In this document: positions 1 through 5,552 of the stretch, piece by piece
How positions within the stretch are numbered: the stretch's first letter is position 1
How the letters are laid out: each line of letters begins with the position of its first letter
Assembly: GCA_001724315.1 (NCBI GenBank)
Contig: MEEC01000181.1
Coordinates: forward strand, 1-5,741
Length of the DNA: 5,741 nucleotides
Source of the DNA: Lautropia sp. SCN 70-15
GTDB taxonomy: Bacteria; Pseudomonadota; Gammaproteobacteria; Burkholderiales; Burkholderiaceae_E
Direction of reading: 5' to 3'
Made by a program: the position numbers and the translations under genes
Notes under the pieces: generated by a model
The model's input: only the letters and a program-made list of their open reading frames with translations
The model's database searches: none
Told to the model about the DNA's origin: nothing

Positions 1-783
1 GGCGCCGGGCGCAGGAACCGGCGCGGCGCCGGACACGGGAGCCGCCTCGGCGCCGGGCGCCGGCTCGGCCTGCATCGTGAGCCGCTCGACCGGCGGCTCG
101 ACGGGTGCCGGCGCGGGAAGCGGCGCGGCCCCGACCGGCTGCGCCGGCGCCTCGCCGAACTCCGTGATCAGCTCGACCTCGACCTGGGCGCTGCCCGCCT
201 CGATGTAACCGAGCTTGGCTGCCGCGGTGTACGAGAGATCGATCAGCCGGTCGTTCAGGAAGGGGCCGCGATCGTTGACCCGCACCACCACGCTGCGCCC
301 GTTGCGCAGGTTGGTGACCCGCGCGTAGCTCGGGATCGGCAACGTGGGGTGCGCGGCGGTCATCGCGTACATGTCGTAGCGCTCGCCGCTCGAGGTGGGG
401 TTTCCGTGGTAGCGCCGGCCGTACCAGGTCGCCACGCCGCGGGCCTTGTAGGGCTCCAGCCGGGCCATCGGGCGGTACTCGCGGCCGAACACCACGTAGG
501 GCCGCGCGGTGCGCGGCAGCAGCGGCTCCGCGCGCGGCACCGCGTCGGGAATCGCTGCCAGGTCGGGCGGCGGCTCGCAGCCGGGGCCGTCGTCGAGGTA
601 GTAGCCCCCGCCACGCCGGGCGCAGCTCGCAGCGGCGACACCGGACGCGCCGCCCGCGCTGGCGTCCGGACCGCCGCGCGCGCTGCCGGCCGGCCCGCGC
701 GGGCCGGCGCAGGCGCCCAGCAGGAGGCTGACCGCGAGCGCCGCCAGCAGTGCCGGGCGCCCGATGAATGGAAGTCGGTTCAT
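1..783 (-). CDS. rlpA: RlpA-family septal lytic transglycosylase, lipoprotein (C-terminus cut by window edge)
   Basis: RlpA is an outer-membrane lipoprotein that cleaves glycan strands lacking stem peptides at the division septum. The 261 visible codons begin with a lipoprotein signal ending in the lipobox LGAC, so C25 would be lipidated. A Gly/Pro-rich segment follows (YYLDDGPG at 61-68, IPDAVPR further on). The double-psi beta-barrel domain covers about 110-200, with WYGRRYHG, SGERYDM, AAH and NDRGPF. H145 and D171 lie 26 residues apart, the spacing of the catalytic His/Asp pair (H131/D157) of Pseudomonas RlpA. After about residue 205 comes a Pro/Ala-rich linker. The C-terminal SPOR domain expected for the family would lie beyond the left edge and is not seen. 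The start is set by a good ribosome site and an ATGA overlap with the upstream gene. Two non-lipobox cysteines, C54 and C69, are the only others visible. The family call is firm; activity is inferred from the conserved pair. Confidence 0.93.
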   Translation of the reverse strand, partial: MNRLPFIGRPALLAALAVSLLLGACAGPRGPAGSARGGPDASAGGASGVAAASCARRGGGYYLDDGPGCEPPPDLAAIPDAVPRAEPLLPRTARPYVVFGREYRPMARLEPYKARGVATWYGRRYHGNPTSSGERYDMYAMTAAHPTLPIPSYARVTNLRNGRSVVVRVNDRGPFLNDRLIDLSYTAAAKLGYIEAGSAQVEVELITEFGEAPAQPVGAAPLPAPAPVEPPVERLTMQAEPAPGAEAAPVSGAAPVPAPGA

Positions 784-1622
784 GCTGATTCTCCCCGCGG
801 TTCCGCGGTTTCCGGCCGGCCGTCGATCGCCGCGTCGAGCCGCTCCCTGAACGCCGCCAGGTAGTCCAGGCCCTCGATCGCGCGGCTGCCGTACCACGAG
901 GTCATTTCCCCGTCGATCGTCAGGCAGGCAGGCCCGGGGCGCGCGCCGGTCTGCACGCCGGTCTGCGCGTCGTTCGCGCTCGCCAGTGCCCCGGCCAGCT
1001 CCCGAGCGTGCCGCTCGCCGAAGCGATAAGGCTCCGAGGACAGCAGCACCGCGGCGGCGCCGCTGTCGCGGATCCAGTCGAGGTCGACGACCGGGTAACG
1101 CGCCTCGCCCGGCGGCGACAAGGCGACCAGGCCGGCCTCGGCCAGCATGCGCGCGACGAAGGTATCGGGACCCACGGTCATCCAGGGGTCCTTCCAGATC
1201 AGGTAGACGACCGGCACCGGCGCGAAGCGCCGCGCGCGCAGGCCGGCCAGCGCGCTGGCGAAGCGGTCGGCCAGCACCGCCGCCTGGGGCCGCCGGTCGA
1301 ACAGCGCGCCGAAGCGGCCGATCAGCGCGAGGTTGTCCTCGACGCCGATCGGATGCGTGACCACCACCTCGGGCACGAAGCGCGAGAGCACCTCGACCGT
1401 CGGTTTCTCGTTCTCGTCGACGTTCACCACCAGGTGGCTGGGCGCGAGCGCGCGCACCCGCTCGATGTCGACGTCCTTGGTCCCGCCCACCTTGGGCACC
1501 TCGCGCAGCGCCTCGCGCGGATGAATGCAGAAGCCGGTGCGGCCGACCAGCGCATCGCGCAGGCCCAGGCTGCAGAGCAGCTCGGTGAGGCTGGGCACCA
1601 GCGAGACGATCCGGGCTTCCAT
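780..1622 (-). CDS. BtuF-like cobalamin/metal-receptor protein without signal peptide
   Basis: This 280-residue protein belongs to the periplasmic-binding-protein class with a helical backbone (PF01497-like, COG0614), the fold of BtuF and ferric-siderophore receptors. Visible marks are RIVSLVPSLTELLCSLG at 4-20, TGFCIHP at 29-35, PKVGGTKDVD at 43-52, VNVDENEK at 66-73 and the strong block YLIWKDPWMTVG at 140-151. The order of these blocks matches the proteins annotated as 'cobalamin-binding protein' or 'helical backbone metal receptor'. Unlike BtuF, it has no signal peptide: the first conserved strand starts at residue 4, and no in-frame upstream extension is supported. It is therefore probably cytoplasmic. 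C32 and H34 are possible ligand contacts, but that is only inference. No permease or ATPase gene is adjacent, so a transport role is not supported here. It starts 12 bases after the SDR gene and overlaps rlpA by 4 bases. The ligand is unknown; the family call is fairly sure. Confidence 0.85.
   Translation of the reverse strand: MEARIVSLVPSLTELLCSLGLRDALVGRTGFCIHPREALREVPKVGGTKDVDIERVRALAPSHLVVNVDENEKPTVEVLSRFVPEVVVTHPIGVEDNLALIGRFGALFDRRPQAAVLADRFASALAGLRARRFAPVPVVYLIWKDPWMTVGPDTFVARMLAEAGLVALSPPGEARYPVVDLDWIRDSGAAAVLLSSEPYRFGERHARELAGALASANDAQTGVQTGARPGPACLTIDGEMTSWYGSRAIEGLDYLAAFRERLDAAIDGRPETAEPRGESA
791..796 (-). promoter_or_regulatory. Ribosome binding site of rlpA
   Basis: GGGGAG lies 7 bases before the rlpA ATG and inside the last codons of the upstream BtuF-like gene. 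The upstream stop and this start overlap as ATGA, so termination and re-initiation are probably coupled. This site supports the start chosen for rlpA. Confidence 0.7.
944..967 (+). repeat. 12-base tandem duplication inside the BtuF-like gene
   Basis: The 11-base unit CGCCGGTCTGC occurs at 944-954 and again at 956-966, giving a 12-base period (four codons). It encodes a doubled Thr-Gly-x-x-type loop (AQTGVQTGAR) before the strand CLTIDG. It keeps the reading frame and probably lengthens a surface loop. Confidence 0.75.
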
Positions 1623-1630
1623 CGCCGCCG

Positions 1631-1636
1631 CCCTTC
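1631..1636 (-). promoter_or_regulatory. Ribosome binding site of the BtuF-like gene
   Basis: GAAGGG lies 8 bases before the ATG and overlaps the TGA of the preceding SDR gene. This supports the short form of the BtuF-like protein that starts without a signal peptide. Confidence 0.55.
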
Positions 1637-2444
1637 AGTCCGATGCGCCCACGCGCGCCTTGCGCGGCGCCCGGGCGAACAGCCGGTCGAAGACCGGGTT
1701 GGGCAATCCGCGCAGCAGCCCCGCCACGATGCGCATCTGCCAGGGGATCACGACGAAGCCGCGGCCCGCCTCGATCGCCCGCACCGCCTTGCGCGCGAAC
1801 ACGTCGGCGTCGGTCAGGAAGGGCATCGGGTAACGGTTGCCCGCCGTCATCGGCGTGCGGATGTAGCCGGGCGCGATCGTGATCGCGCGCAGGCCGCTGC
1901 CGCGCAGCTCGACCCGCAGGCTCTCCATGTAGGAGATCGCCGCCGCCTTCGACGCGCTGTAGGCGCTTGCGCCCGGCAGGCCGCGAATGCCGGCAACGCT
2001 GGCGATGCCGACCAGCGCGCCGCTGCCGCGCGCGCGCATCGGCGCGATGAAGGGCGCGAAGGTGTCGGGCAGCGCGATCAGGTTGGTCTGCACGATGCGC
2101 CGGAAGACCTCGGCATCGGCCGGCTCGCCGGTGAGGGTGCCCGCGCTGATGCCTGCGTTGGCCACGACCACGTCGGGCGCGCCGGCCTCGGCCATGAAGC
2201 GCGCCGCTGCATCGGCGAGCGCCCGGGAGTCGGTCACGTCCGCGGCCAGCGCGACGGTCGACGCGCGCCCGCCCGAGGCCTGCGCGACGGCCTCGGCCAC
2301 CTCGGCCAGCGCCGACTCGCGGCGGCCCAGCAGGCCCAGGCGCACTGCCGGGTGCCTGCGCGCGTACGCCACCGCGAGCGCCGCCCCGAGTCCGCTCGAG
2401 GCTCCGGTCACGAAGACCGCGGGCGCGCTGCCGGCGGCGCTCAT
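1635..2444 (-). CDS. Classical short-chain dehydrogenase/reductase (SDR), NADP-type
   Basis: This 269-residue protein is a Rossmann-fold oxidoreductase of the classical SDR family. The cofactor motif TGASSGLG is at 13-20. Arginines at 41-42, just after the second strand, suggest preference for NADP(H) over NAD(H). DV at 69-70 and NAG at 96-98 are the usual adenine-side and structural motifs. The catalytic tetrad is complete: N121, S149, Y162 and K166 (YSASK). Family length is usually about 250, so it is full length with a slightly long C-terminus containing basic and aromatic residues (near PWQMRIVAGLLRGLP), which could contact a membrane or an acyl substrate. The substrate cannot be read from the sequence. 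It begins 4 bases after the dsbA stop, so it is very likely cotranslated. I recall an SDR gene next to dsbA in other Burkholderiales, but a functional link is not established here. Confidence 0.93.
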   Translation of the reverse strand: MSAAGSAPAVFVTGASSGLGAALAVAYARRHPAVRLGLLGRRESALAEVAEAVAQASGGRASTVALAADVTDSRALADAAARFMAEAGAPDVVVANAGISAGTLTGEPADAEVFRRIVQTNLIALPDTFAPFIAPMRARGSGALVGIASVAGIRGLPGASAYSASKAAAISYMESLRVELRGSGLRAITIAPGYIRTPMTAGNRYPMPFLTDADVFARKAVRAIEAGRGFVVIPWQMRIVAGLLRGLPNPVFDRLFARAPRKARVGASD

Positions 2445-2448
2445 CGCA

Positions 2449-3090
2449 TCACTTGCGCGCCTTGCGCTCGAGCTCGATCAGGTAGTCGAGGACCGCGAGC
2501 GCGGCGCCGTTGGAGCCGGCCATGCTCGGCGCGGTGTAGTACTTGCCGTTGACCGCCATGGCCGGCACGCCATCGACCCCGTAGGCGTCGACGACCTGCG
2601 CGGCGCGGCGCATCTTCGTGCGCACCGAGAAGGACTTGTAGGTGTCGCGGAACTGGTTGCCGTCGATGCCGTGCTTGCCCAGCATGGCCACCATCTTGTC
2701 GACCGTGTCGAGCCGGTCGCGGTCCACGTGGATGGCGCGGAAGATCGCGTCGTTGACCTCGGCGGCCTTGCCCATCGACTCGAGCGTGAAGAAGAGCTGC
2801 TGGTGGTTGCGGTCGCCGAAGGGCACGTGGATCTTGCGGAAGACCACGTCGTCGGGCAGTTTCGCGGCCCACTGCTTGAGCAGCGGCTCGAGCGTGTTGC
2901 AGTGGGGGCAGCCGTACCAGAAGAACTCGATCACCTCGATCTTGCCGGCCGGCACGTCGGTGGGCTGGACCGGGCGCACCGGGCGGAAGTCCTTGCCCTC
3001 GCGGGGCGCCTGGGCAAGGGCGCCGAGCGGCAGCGCGGCCAGCGCCGCGCCGGTGGCGAGCATCATCGAGCGTCGGGTGTCATCGATCAT
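2449..3090 (-). CDS. dsbA: Thiol:disulfide interchange protein DsbA
   Basis: DsbA oxidises pairs of cysteines in newly exported periplasmic proteins and is itself re-oxidised by DsbB. The 213-residue product has an N-terminal signal of about 26-28 residues, then a thioredoxin-fold domain. The active site CPHC is at 61-64, in FFWYGCPHC, identical to the CPHC of E. coli DsbA. The inserted helical domain lies roughly at 90-160, and the cis-proline loop GVPA has P176 preceded by valine, as in E. coli. No cysteines other than C61 and C64 are present, which favours an oxidase over an isomerase. The signal contains TRRSMML at 5-11, resembling a twin-arginine motif, with possible cleavage after ALA (24-26) or AQA (26-28). 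The start is supported by a strong ribosome site. It lies 37 bases after the SPOR gene and 4 bases before the SDR gene. I am confident in the family; DsbL-like variants are a minor alternative. Confidence 0.95.
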   Translation of the reverse strand: MIDDTRRSMMLATGAALAALPLGALAQAPREGKDFRPVRPVQPTDVPAGKIEVIEFFWYGCPHCNTLEPLLKQWAAKLPDDVVFRKIHVPFGDRNHQQLFFTLESMGKAAEVNDAIFRAIHVDRDRLDTVDKMVAMLGKHGIDGNQFRDTYKSFSVRTKMRRAAQVVDAYGVDGVPAMAVNGKYYTAPSMAGSNGAALAVLDYLIELERKARK

Positions 3091-3096
3091 CGCATT

Positions 3097-3102
3097 CTTC
3101 CT
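3097..3102 (-). promoter_or_regulatory. Ribosome binding site of dsbA
   Basis: AGGAAG lies 6 bases before the dsbA ATG. It is the clearest Shine-Dalgarno sequence in the window. It decides in favour of the first ATG over the Met-Met pair at residues 9-10, and so keeps the twin arginines in the signal. Confidence 0.75.
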
Positions 3103-3127
3103 GTAGTGAGGATCCTGGCGCCGGGGT

Positions 3128-3703
3128 TCAGCGCTGGCGGATCACCGAGGCCTCGATCCCGCCGTCGATCAGGCGGGCGCGGGCGCGGGCCGCATCCTCT
3201 TGTTTCGCGAACGGGCCGATCCTGACACGGTACATCGGCTGGCCGTTGACGTCGGCCGGCACGACCCGCGCCTCGAAACCGAGCAGCGCCAGCCTGGCCT
3301 TCATGCCCTCGGCGTCGTCGGACGAACGGAAAGCCCCCGCCTGCAGCAGGAAACCCTCGGCCACCGGAGCCGGCTGTTGCGCCGCCGGAGCCCCGGGAGC
3401 GGCCGGCGCGCCGGCCGCGGGCGCCTGGGGCGCGGGCTGCGGCGGCTGGGCGACCGCAGGCGCCGCGCCATCGCCTTCCCGCGTGCGCGCGCCGAGCGGG
3501 GCATTCGGGTCGGGCAGGGCCTCGCCGTTGCGCGGCGCGGTCACGCTCTCGGGCGCCCGGTGCGCCTTCTTGACGAAGGGCACCGGGGCGCGCGTCACGA
3601 ACAGCGCGACCACCACCGCGATCCCAAGGCCCAGCACCAGCCCCGCGAGAAAACCGAACAGCGTTCCGCCAAGCTGGCCACGCTGCTTTCGGGTCTTCGC
3701 CAT
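3128..3703 (-). CDS. Membrane-anchored SPOR-domain protein (FtsN-like architecture)
   Basis: SPOR domains bind peptidoglycan stripped of stem peptides and so gather at the division septum. With the ATG start, the protein has 191 residues. A short basic cytoplasmic tail (MAKTRKQRGQ) is followed by one hydrophobic segment at about 13-37, then a Pro/Ala-rich periplasmic linker to about 114, and a C-terminal SPOR domain at about 116-190. That domain shows LLQAGAFRS, then a helix, the strand ARVVPADVNGQPMYRVRIGPF and a final helix and strand, as in the family. The layout matches FtsN, but no FtsN-specific activating region is recognised, so I give no gene symbol. A GTG one codon earlier (to 3706) could also initiate; the ribosome site favours the ATG. 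The ATG shares one base with the argS stop (TGATG), implying coupled translation. A possible promoter lies about 125 bases upstream within argS. Confidence 0.9.
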   Translation of the reverse strand: MAKTRKQRGQLGGTLFGFLAGLVLGLGIAVVVALFVTRAPVPFVKKAHRAPESVTAPRNGEALPDPNAPLGARTREGDGAAPAVAQPPQPAPQAPAAGAPAAPGAPAAQQPAPVAEGFLLQAGAFRSSDDAEGMKARLALLGFEARVVPADVNGQPMYRVRIGPFAKQEDAARARARLIDGGIEASVIRQR

Positions 3704-5517
3704 CACATCCTCTCGGGGGCCGACACGCCGATCAGCGCCAGCCCGTTGCGCAGCACCTGACGCGCGGCCAGCACCAGGGCCAGGCGCGCGTTCCTGAGCG
3801 CCTCGTCGTCGACGAGGAACCTCTCGGCATTATAGTAAGAGTGAACTTCGGCCGCTAAATCCTTGAGATAGAACGCAATTGCGTGCGGCGCGAGATCGTC
3901 GACCGCTTCGGCAACCCGCTCCGGGAACTCGGCCAGCCGGGCGATCAGGGCGAACTCCCGCGGCGCGGCCAGCGACGACAGGTCGATTCGTCCGGCCGCG
4001 ACCGACGCCGCCAGCGCGTCCGCGTCGCCGCCCCACTGCGCCAGCACCGAGCACAGCCGGGCGTGCGCGTACTGCACGTAGTACACCGGATTCTCGTCGC
4101 TGCGCGACAGGGCGAGGTCCACGTCGAACACGAACTCGCTGTCGGCCTTGCGCGAGATCAGGAAGAAGCGGACCGCGTCGCGGCCGCGCTGCTCGTCGCT
4201 GCCGGTGACCTGCCCGGCCTCGTCGCGCTGCTCGCCGCTCCAGGTGATCAGGTCGCGCAGGGTCACGTAGGAGCCGGCCCGCTTGGAGATCTTGACCTCC
4301 TCGCCGCCGCGCATCACGGTGACCATCTTGTGCAGCACGTAGTCCGGATAGCCCGCCGGAATGCCCACGCCCAGCGCCTGCAGGCCGGCGCGCACCCGCG
4401 CGATCGTGCCGTGGTGGTCCGAGCCCTGGATGTTGATCGCGCGCTGGAATCCGCGCTCCCACTTGGTGACGTGATAGGCGACGTCGGGCACGAAATAGGT
4501 GTAGCCGCCCTCGGACTTGCGCATCACGCGGTCCTTGTCGTCGCCGTAGTCGGTGGTGCGCAGCCACAGCGCGCCGCCGTCCTCGTAGGTCTTGCCGGCG
4601 GCGACCAGCGCGTCGACCGCCTGCTGCACGCGGCCGTCGGCGTACAGCGAGGACTCCAGGTAGTAGTTGTCGAAGCGCACGCCGAAGGCGCGCAGGTCCA
4701 GGTCCTGCTCGCGCCGCAGGCAGGCGACCGCGAAGCGGCGGATCGCCTCCAGGTCCTCCGGATCACCGGCGCCGGTCACCTCGGGCACCCGCTCGGCCGA
4801 CACCGTGGCCCGCGCCAGGTAGTCGTTCGCGATGTCGACGATGTAGTCGCCGCGATAGCCGTCGGCCGGGAAGGACGGGTCCTCGGGCGTCAGGCCGCGC
4901 GCGCGCGCCTGCACCGAGCGCGCCAGGTTGTCGATCTGCGCGCCGGCATCGTTGTAGTAGAACTCGCGGGTCACCGCCCAGCCGTCGGCCTCGAGCAGCG
5001 CCGACAGCGCATCGCCCAGCGCGCCCTGCCGGCCGTGGCCCACGTGCAGCGGCCCGGTCGGGTTGGCCGACACGAACTCCACGATCACCTGGCGGCCCGC
5101 GCCGCGCGTGCCGCGGCCGAAGGCCCCGCCATCGGCCAGCACCTGCGGGACCGCGGCGCGCCTGGCGTCGTCGCGCAGGCGGATGTTGATGAACCCGGGC
5201 CCGGCGATCTCCAGCGCCTCGATCATCGCGGCCTGCGTGTGCGGCGGCGCGATCGCGTCGCCGTCGGTCGAGCAGTCGCGGTCGAGCTCGCGGACCCGCT
5301 CGGCCAGCTGCTCGGCGATCTTGCGCGGCGGGGCCTTCAGCGGCTTTGCCAGCTGCATCGCCAGGTTGCAGGCAAGGTCGCCGTGGGCAGCCTGCTTGGG
5401 CCGCTCCAGCGTGACCTCGACGGCGACCTGGGCCGGTTCGACGCCGGCCCGCGCGGCCAGCTCGCTCGCGGCCTGCGCGAAGAGCGCGGCCAGGCGTGAT
5501 TTCTGTTCCTTCAGCAT
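3703..5517 (-). CDS. argS: Arginyl-tRNA synthetase
   Basis: ArgRS is a class Ia synthetase that charges tRNA(Arg) with arginine using ATP in the cytoplasm. The 604-residue protein is complete. It has the N-terminal additive domain (about 1-115, ending in GPGFINIRL), a Rossmann catalytic core with the HIGH signature as HVGH at 158-161 (in SANPTGPLHVGHGR), and the KMSKS loop as KISK at 409-412 followed by RAGSYVTL. The DALR-type anticodon-binding domain starts at ENPVYYVQYAHAR (475-487) and runs to the C-terminus. FYYNDAG at 186-192, YFVPDVAYH at 341-349 and GSDHHG at 365-370 are further core marks. Two polar stretches, about 80-97 and 428-446, look like loop insertions. I chose the ATG at 5517 because family homology begins with MLKEQKSRLA; the frame is open further upstream, but that part would overlap the previous gene. 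No Shine-Dalgarno sequence precedes the ATG. The stop overlaps the SPOR gene. Confidence 0.98.
   Translation of the reverse strand: MLKEQKSRLAALFAQAASELAARAGVEPAQVAVEVTLERPKQAAHGDLACNLAMQLAKPLKAPPRKIAEQLAERVRELDRDCSTDGDAIAPPHTQAAMIEALEIAGPGFINIRLRDDARRAAVPQVLADGGAFGRGTRGAGRQVIVEFVSANPTGPLHVGHGRQGALGDALSALLEADGWAVTREFYYNDAGAQIDNLARSVQARARGLTPEDPSFPADGYRGDYIVDIANDYLARATVSAERVPEVTGAGDPEDLEAIRRFAVACLRREQDLDLRAFGVRFDNYYLESSLYADGRVQQAVDALVAAGKTYEDGGALWLRTTDYGDDKDRVMRKSEGGYTYFVPDVAYHVTKWERGFQRAINIQGSDHHGTIARVRAGLQALGVGIPAGYPDYVLHKMVTVMRGGEEVKISKRAGSYVTLRDLITWSGEQRDEAGQVTGSDEQRGRDAVRFFLISRKADSEFVFDVDLALSRSDENPVYYVQYAHARLCSVLAQWGGDADALAASVAAGRIDLSSLAAPREFALIARLAEFPERVAEAVDDLAPHAIAFYLKDLAAEVHSYYNAERFLVDDEALRNARLALVLAARQVLRNGLALIGVSAPERM
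3709..3714 (-). promoter_or_regulatory. Ribosome binding site that decides the SPOR-protein start
   Basis: GAGAGG in the last codons of argS is 5 bases before the ATG at 3703 but only 2 bases before the GTG at 3706. The spacing favours the ATG, which overlaps the argS TGA by one base. Confidence 0.6.
3829..3858 (-). promoter_or_regulatory. Candidate internal promoter in the 3' end of argS
   Basis: A perfect -10 hexamer TATAAT occupies 3834-3829 on the minus strand. An imperfect -35, TTAGCG (3 of 6 matches to TTGACA), lies at 3858-3853 with an 18-base spacer. The surrounding 52 bases (3829-3880) are only about 38 % GC by my count, in a GC-rich gene. A transcript from here would start about 115-120 bases before the SPOR gene and cover SPOR, dsbA and the genes beyond. 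The -35 is weak and no extended -10 (TGn) is present, so this remains a candidate. Confidence 0.35.
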
Positions 5518-5518
5518 G

Positions 5519-5544
5519 GGGCGCGATTGTACTTGGCCGCGCCC
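5519..5544 (-). repeat. Inverted repeat before argS
   Basis: GGGCGCG and CGCGCCC form a perfect 7-base inverted repeat (arms 5544-5538 and 5525-5519) with a 12-base loop, GCCAAGTACAAT. It fills most of the 35-base gap between the acyl-CoA synthetase stop and the argS start. There is no T-run after it, so it is not a standard intrinsic terminator. It could be an operator or an mRNA hairpin next to the start codon, or chance in GC-rich DNA. Confidence 0.5.
5526..5531 (-). promoter_or_regulatory. Candidate -10 element of an argS promoter
   Basis: TACAAT (5 of 6 matches to TATAAT) sits 8 bases before the argS ATG. Normal spacing would put the transcription start within about two bases of the A of the ATG. 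The best -35 I can find is poor (TGAACG at 5555-5550, 18-base spacer). No ribosome site lies between, which fits a leaderless or nearly leaderless argS message. This is inference from a single hexamer. Confidence 0.35.
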
Positions 5545-5552
5545 GCAGGCGT

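Noticed and set aside
1..60. Repeated 12-base GGCGCCGGGCGC at 1-12 and 49-60
   Set aside because: It encodes Ala-Pro-Gly-Ala in the low-complexity Pro/Ala linker of RlpA. GC-rich linkers give such matches without a true repeat unit.
1008..2552. Long plus-strand open frame of 514 codons opposite the BtuF-like and SDR genes
   Set aside because: It lies antisense to two well-supported genes. Its product is dominated by Arg, Ala, His, Gln and Gly with no domain I can recognise. Such frames are expected opposite GC-rich genes.
2441..2872. Minus-strand frame of 143 codons overlapping dsbA in another frame
   Set aside because: It shares its DNA with the thioredoxin-fold core of DsbA and is Arg-rich without motifs. 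The dsbA frame is clearly the coding one.
3091..3127. Promoter or terminator in the 37-base SPOR-dsbA gap
   Set aside because: Apart from the ribosome site and short chance palindromes (GGCGCC, GGATCC), I see no -10/-35 pair and no hairpin with a T-run.
1987..3225. Plus-strand open frame of 412 codons opposite SDR and dsbA
   Set aside because: It spans the junctions of two real genes on the other strand and has a low-complexity product, so it is a shadow.
3883..5499. Long plus-strand open frame of 538 codons opposite argS
   Set aside because: It mirrors nearly the whole of argS, is rich in Ala, Arg, Val and His, and shows no motif. The GC-biased third positions of argS explain the missing stops.
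5519..5544. Inverted repeat before argS as an intrinsic terminator of the acyl-CoA synthetase gene
   Set aside because: No T-run follows the second arm on the minus strand, the loop is 12 bases long, and the arm abuts the argS start codon.
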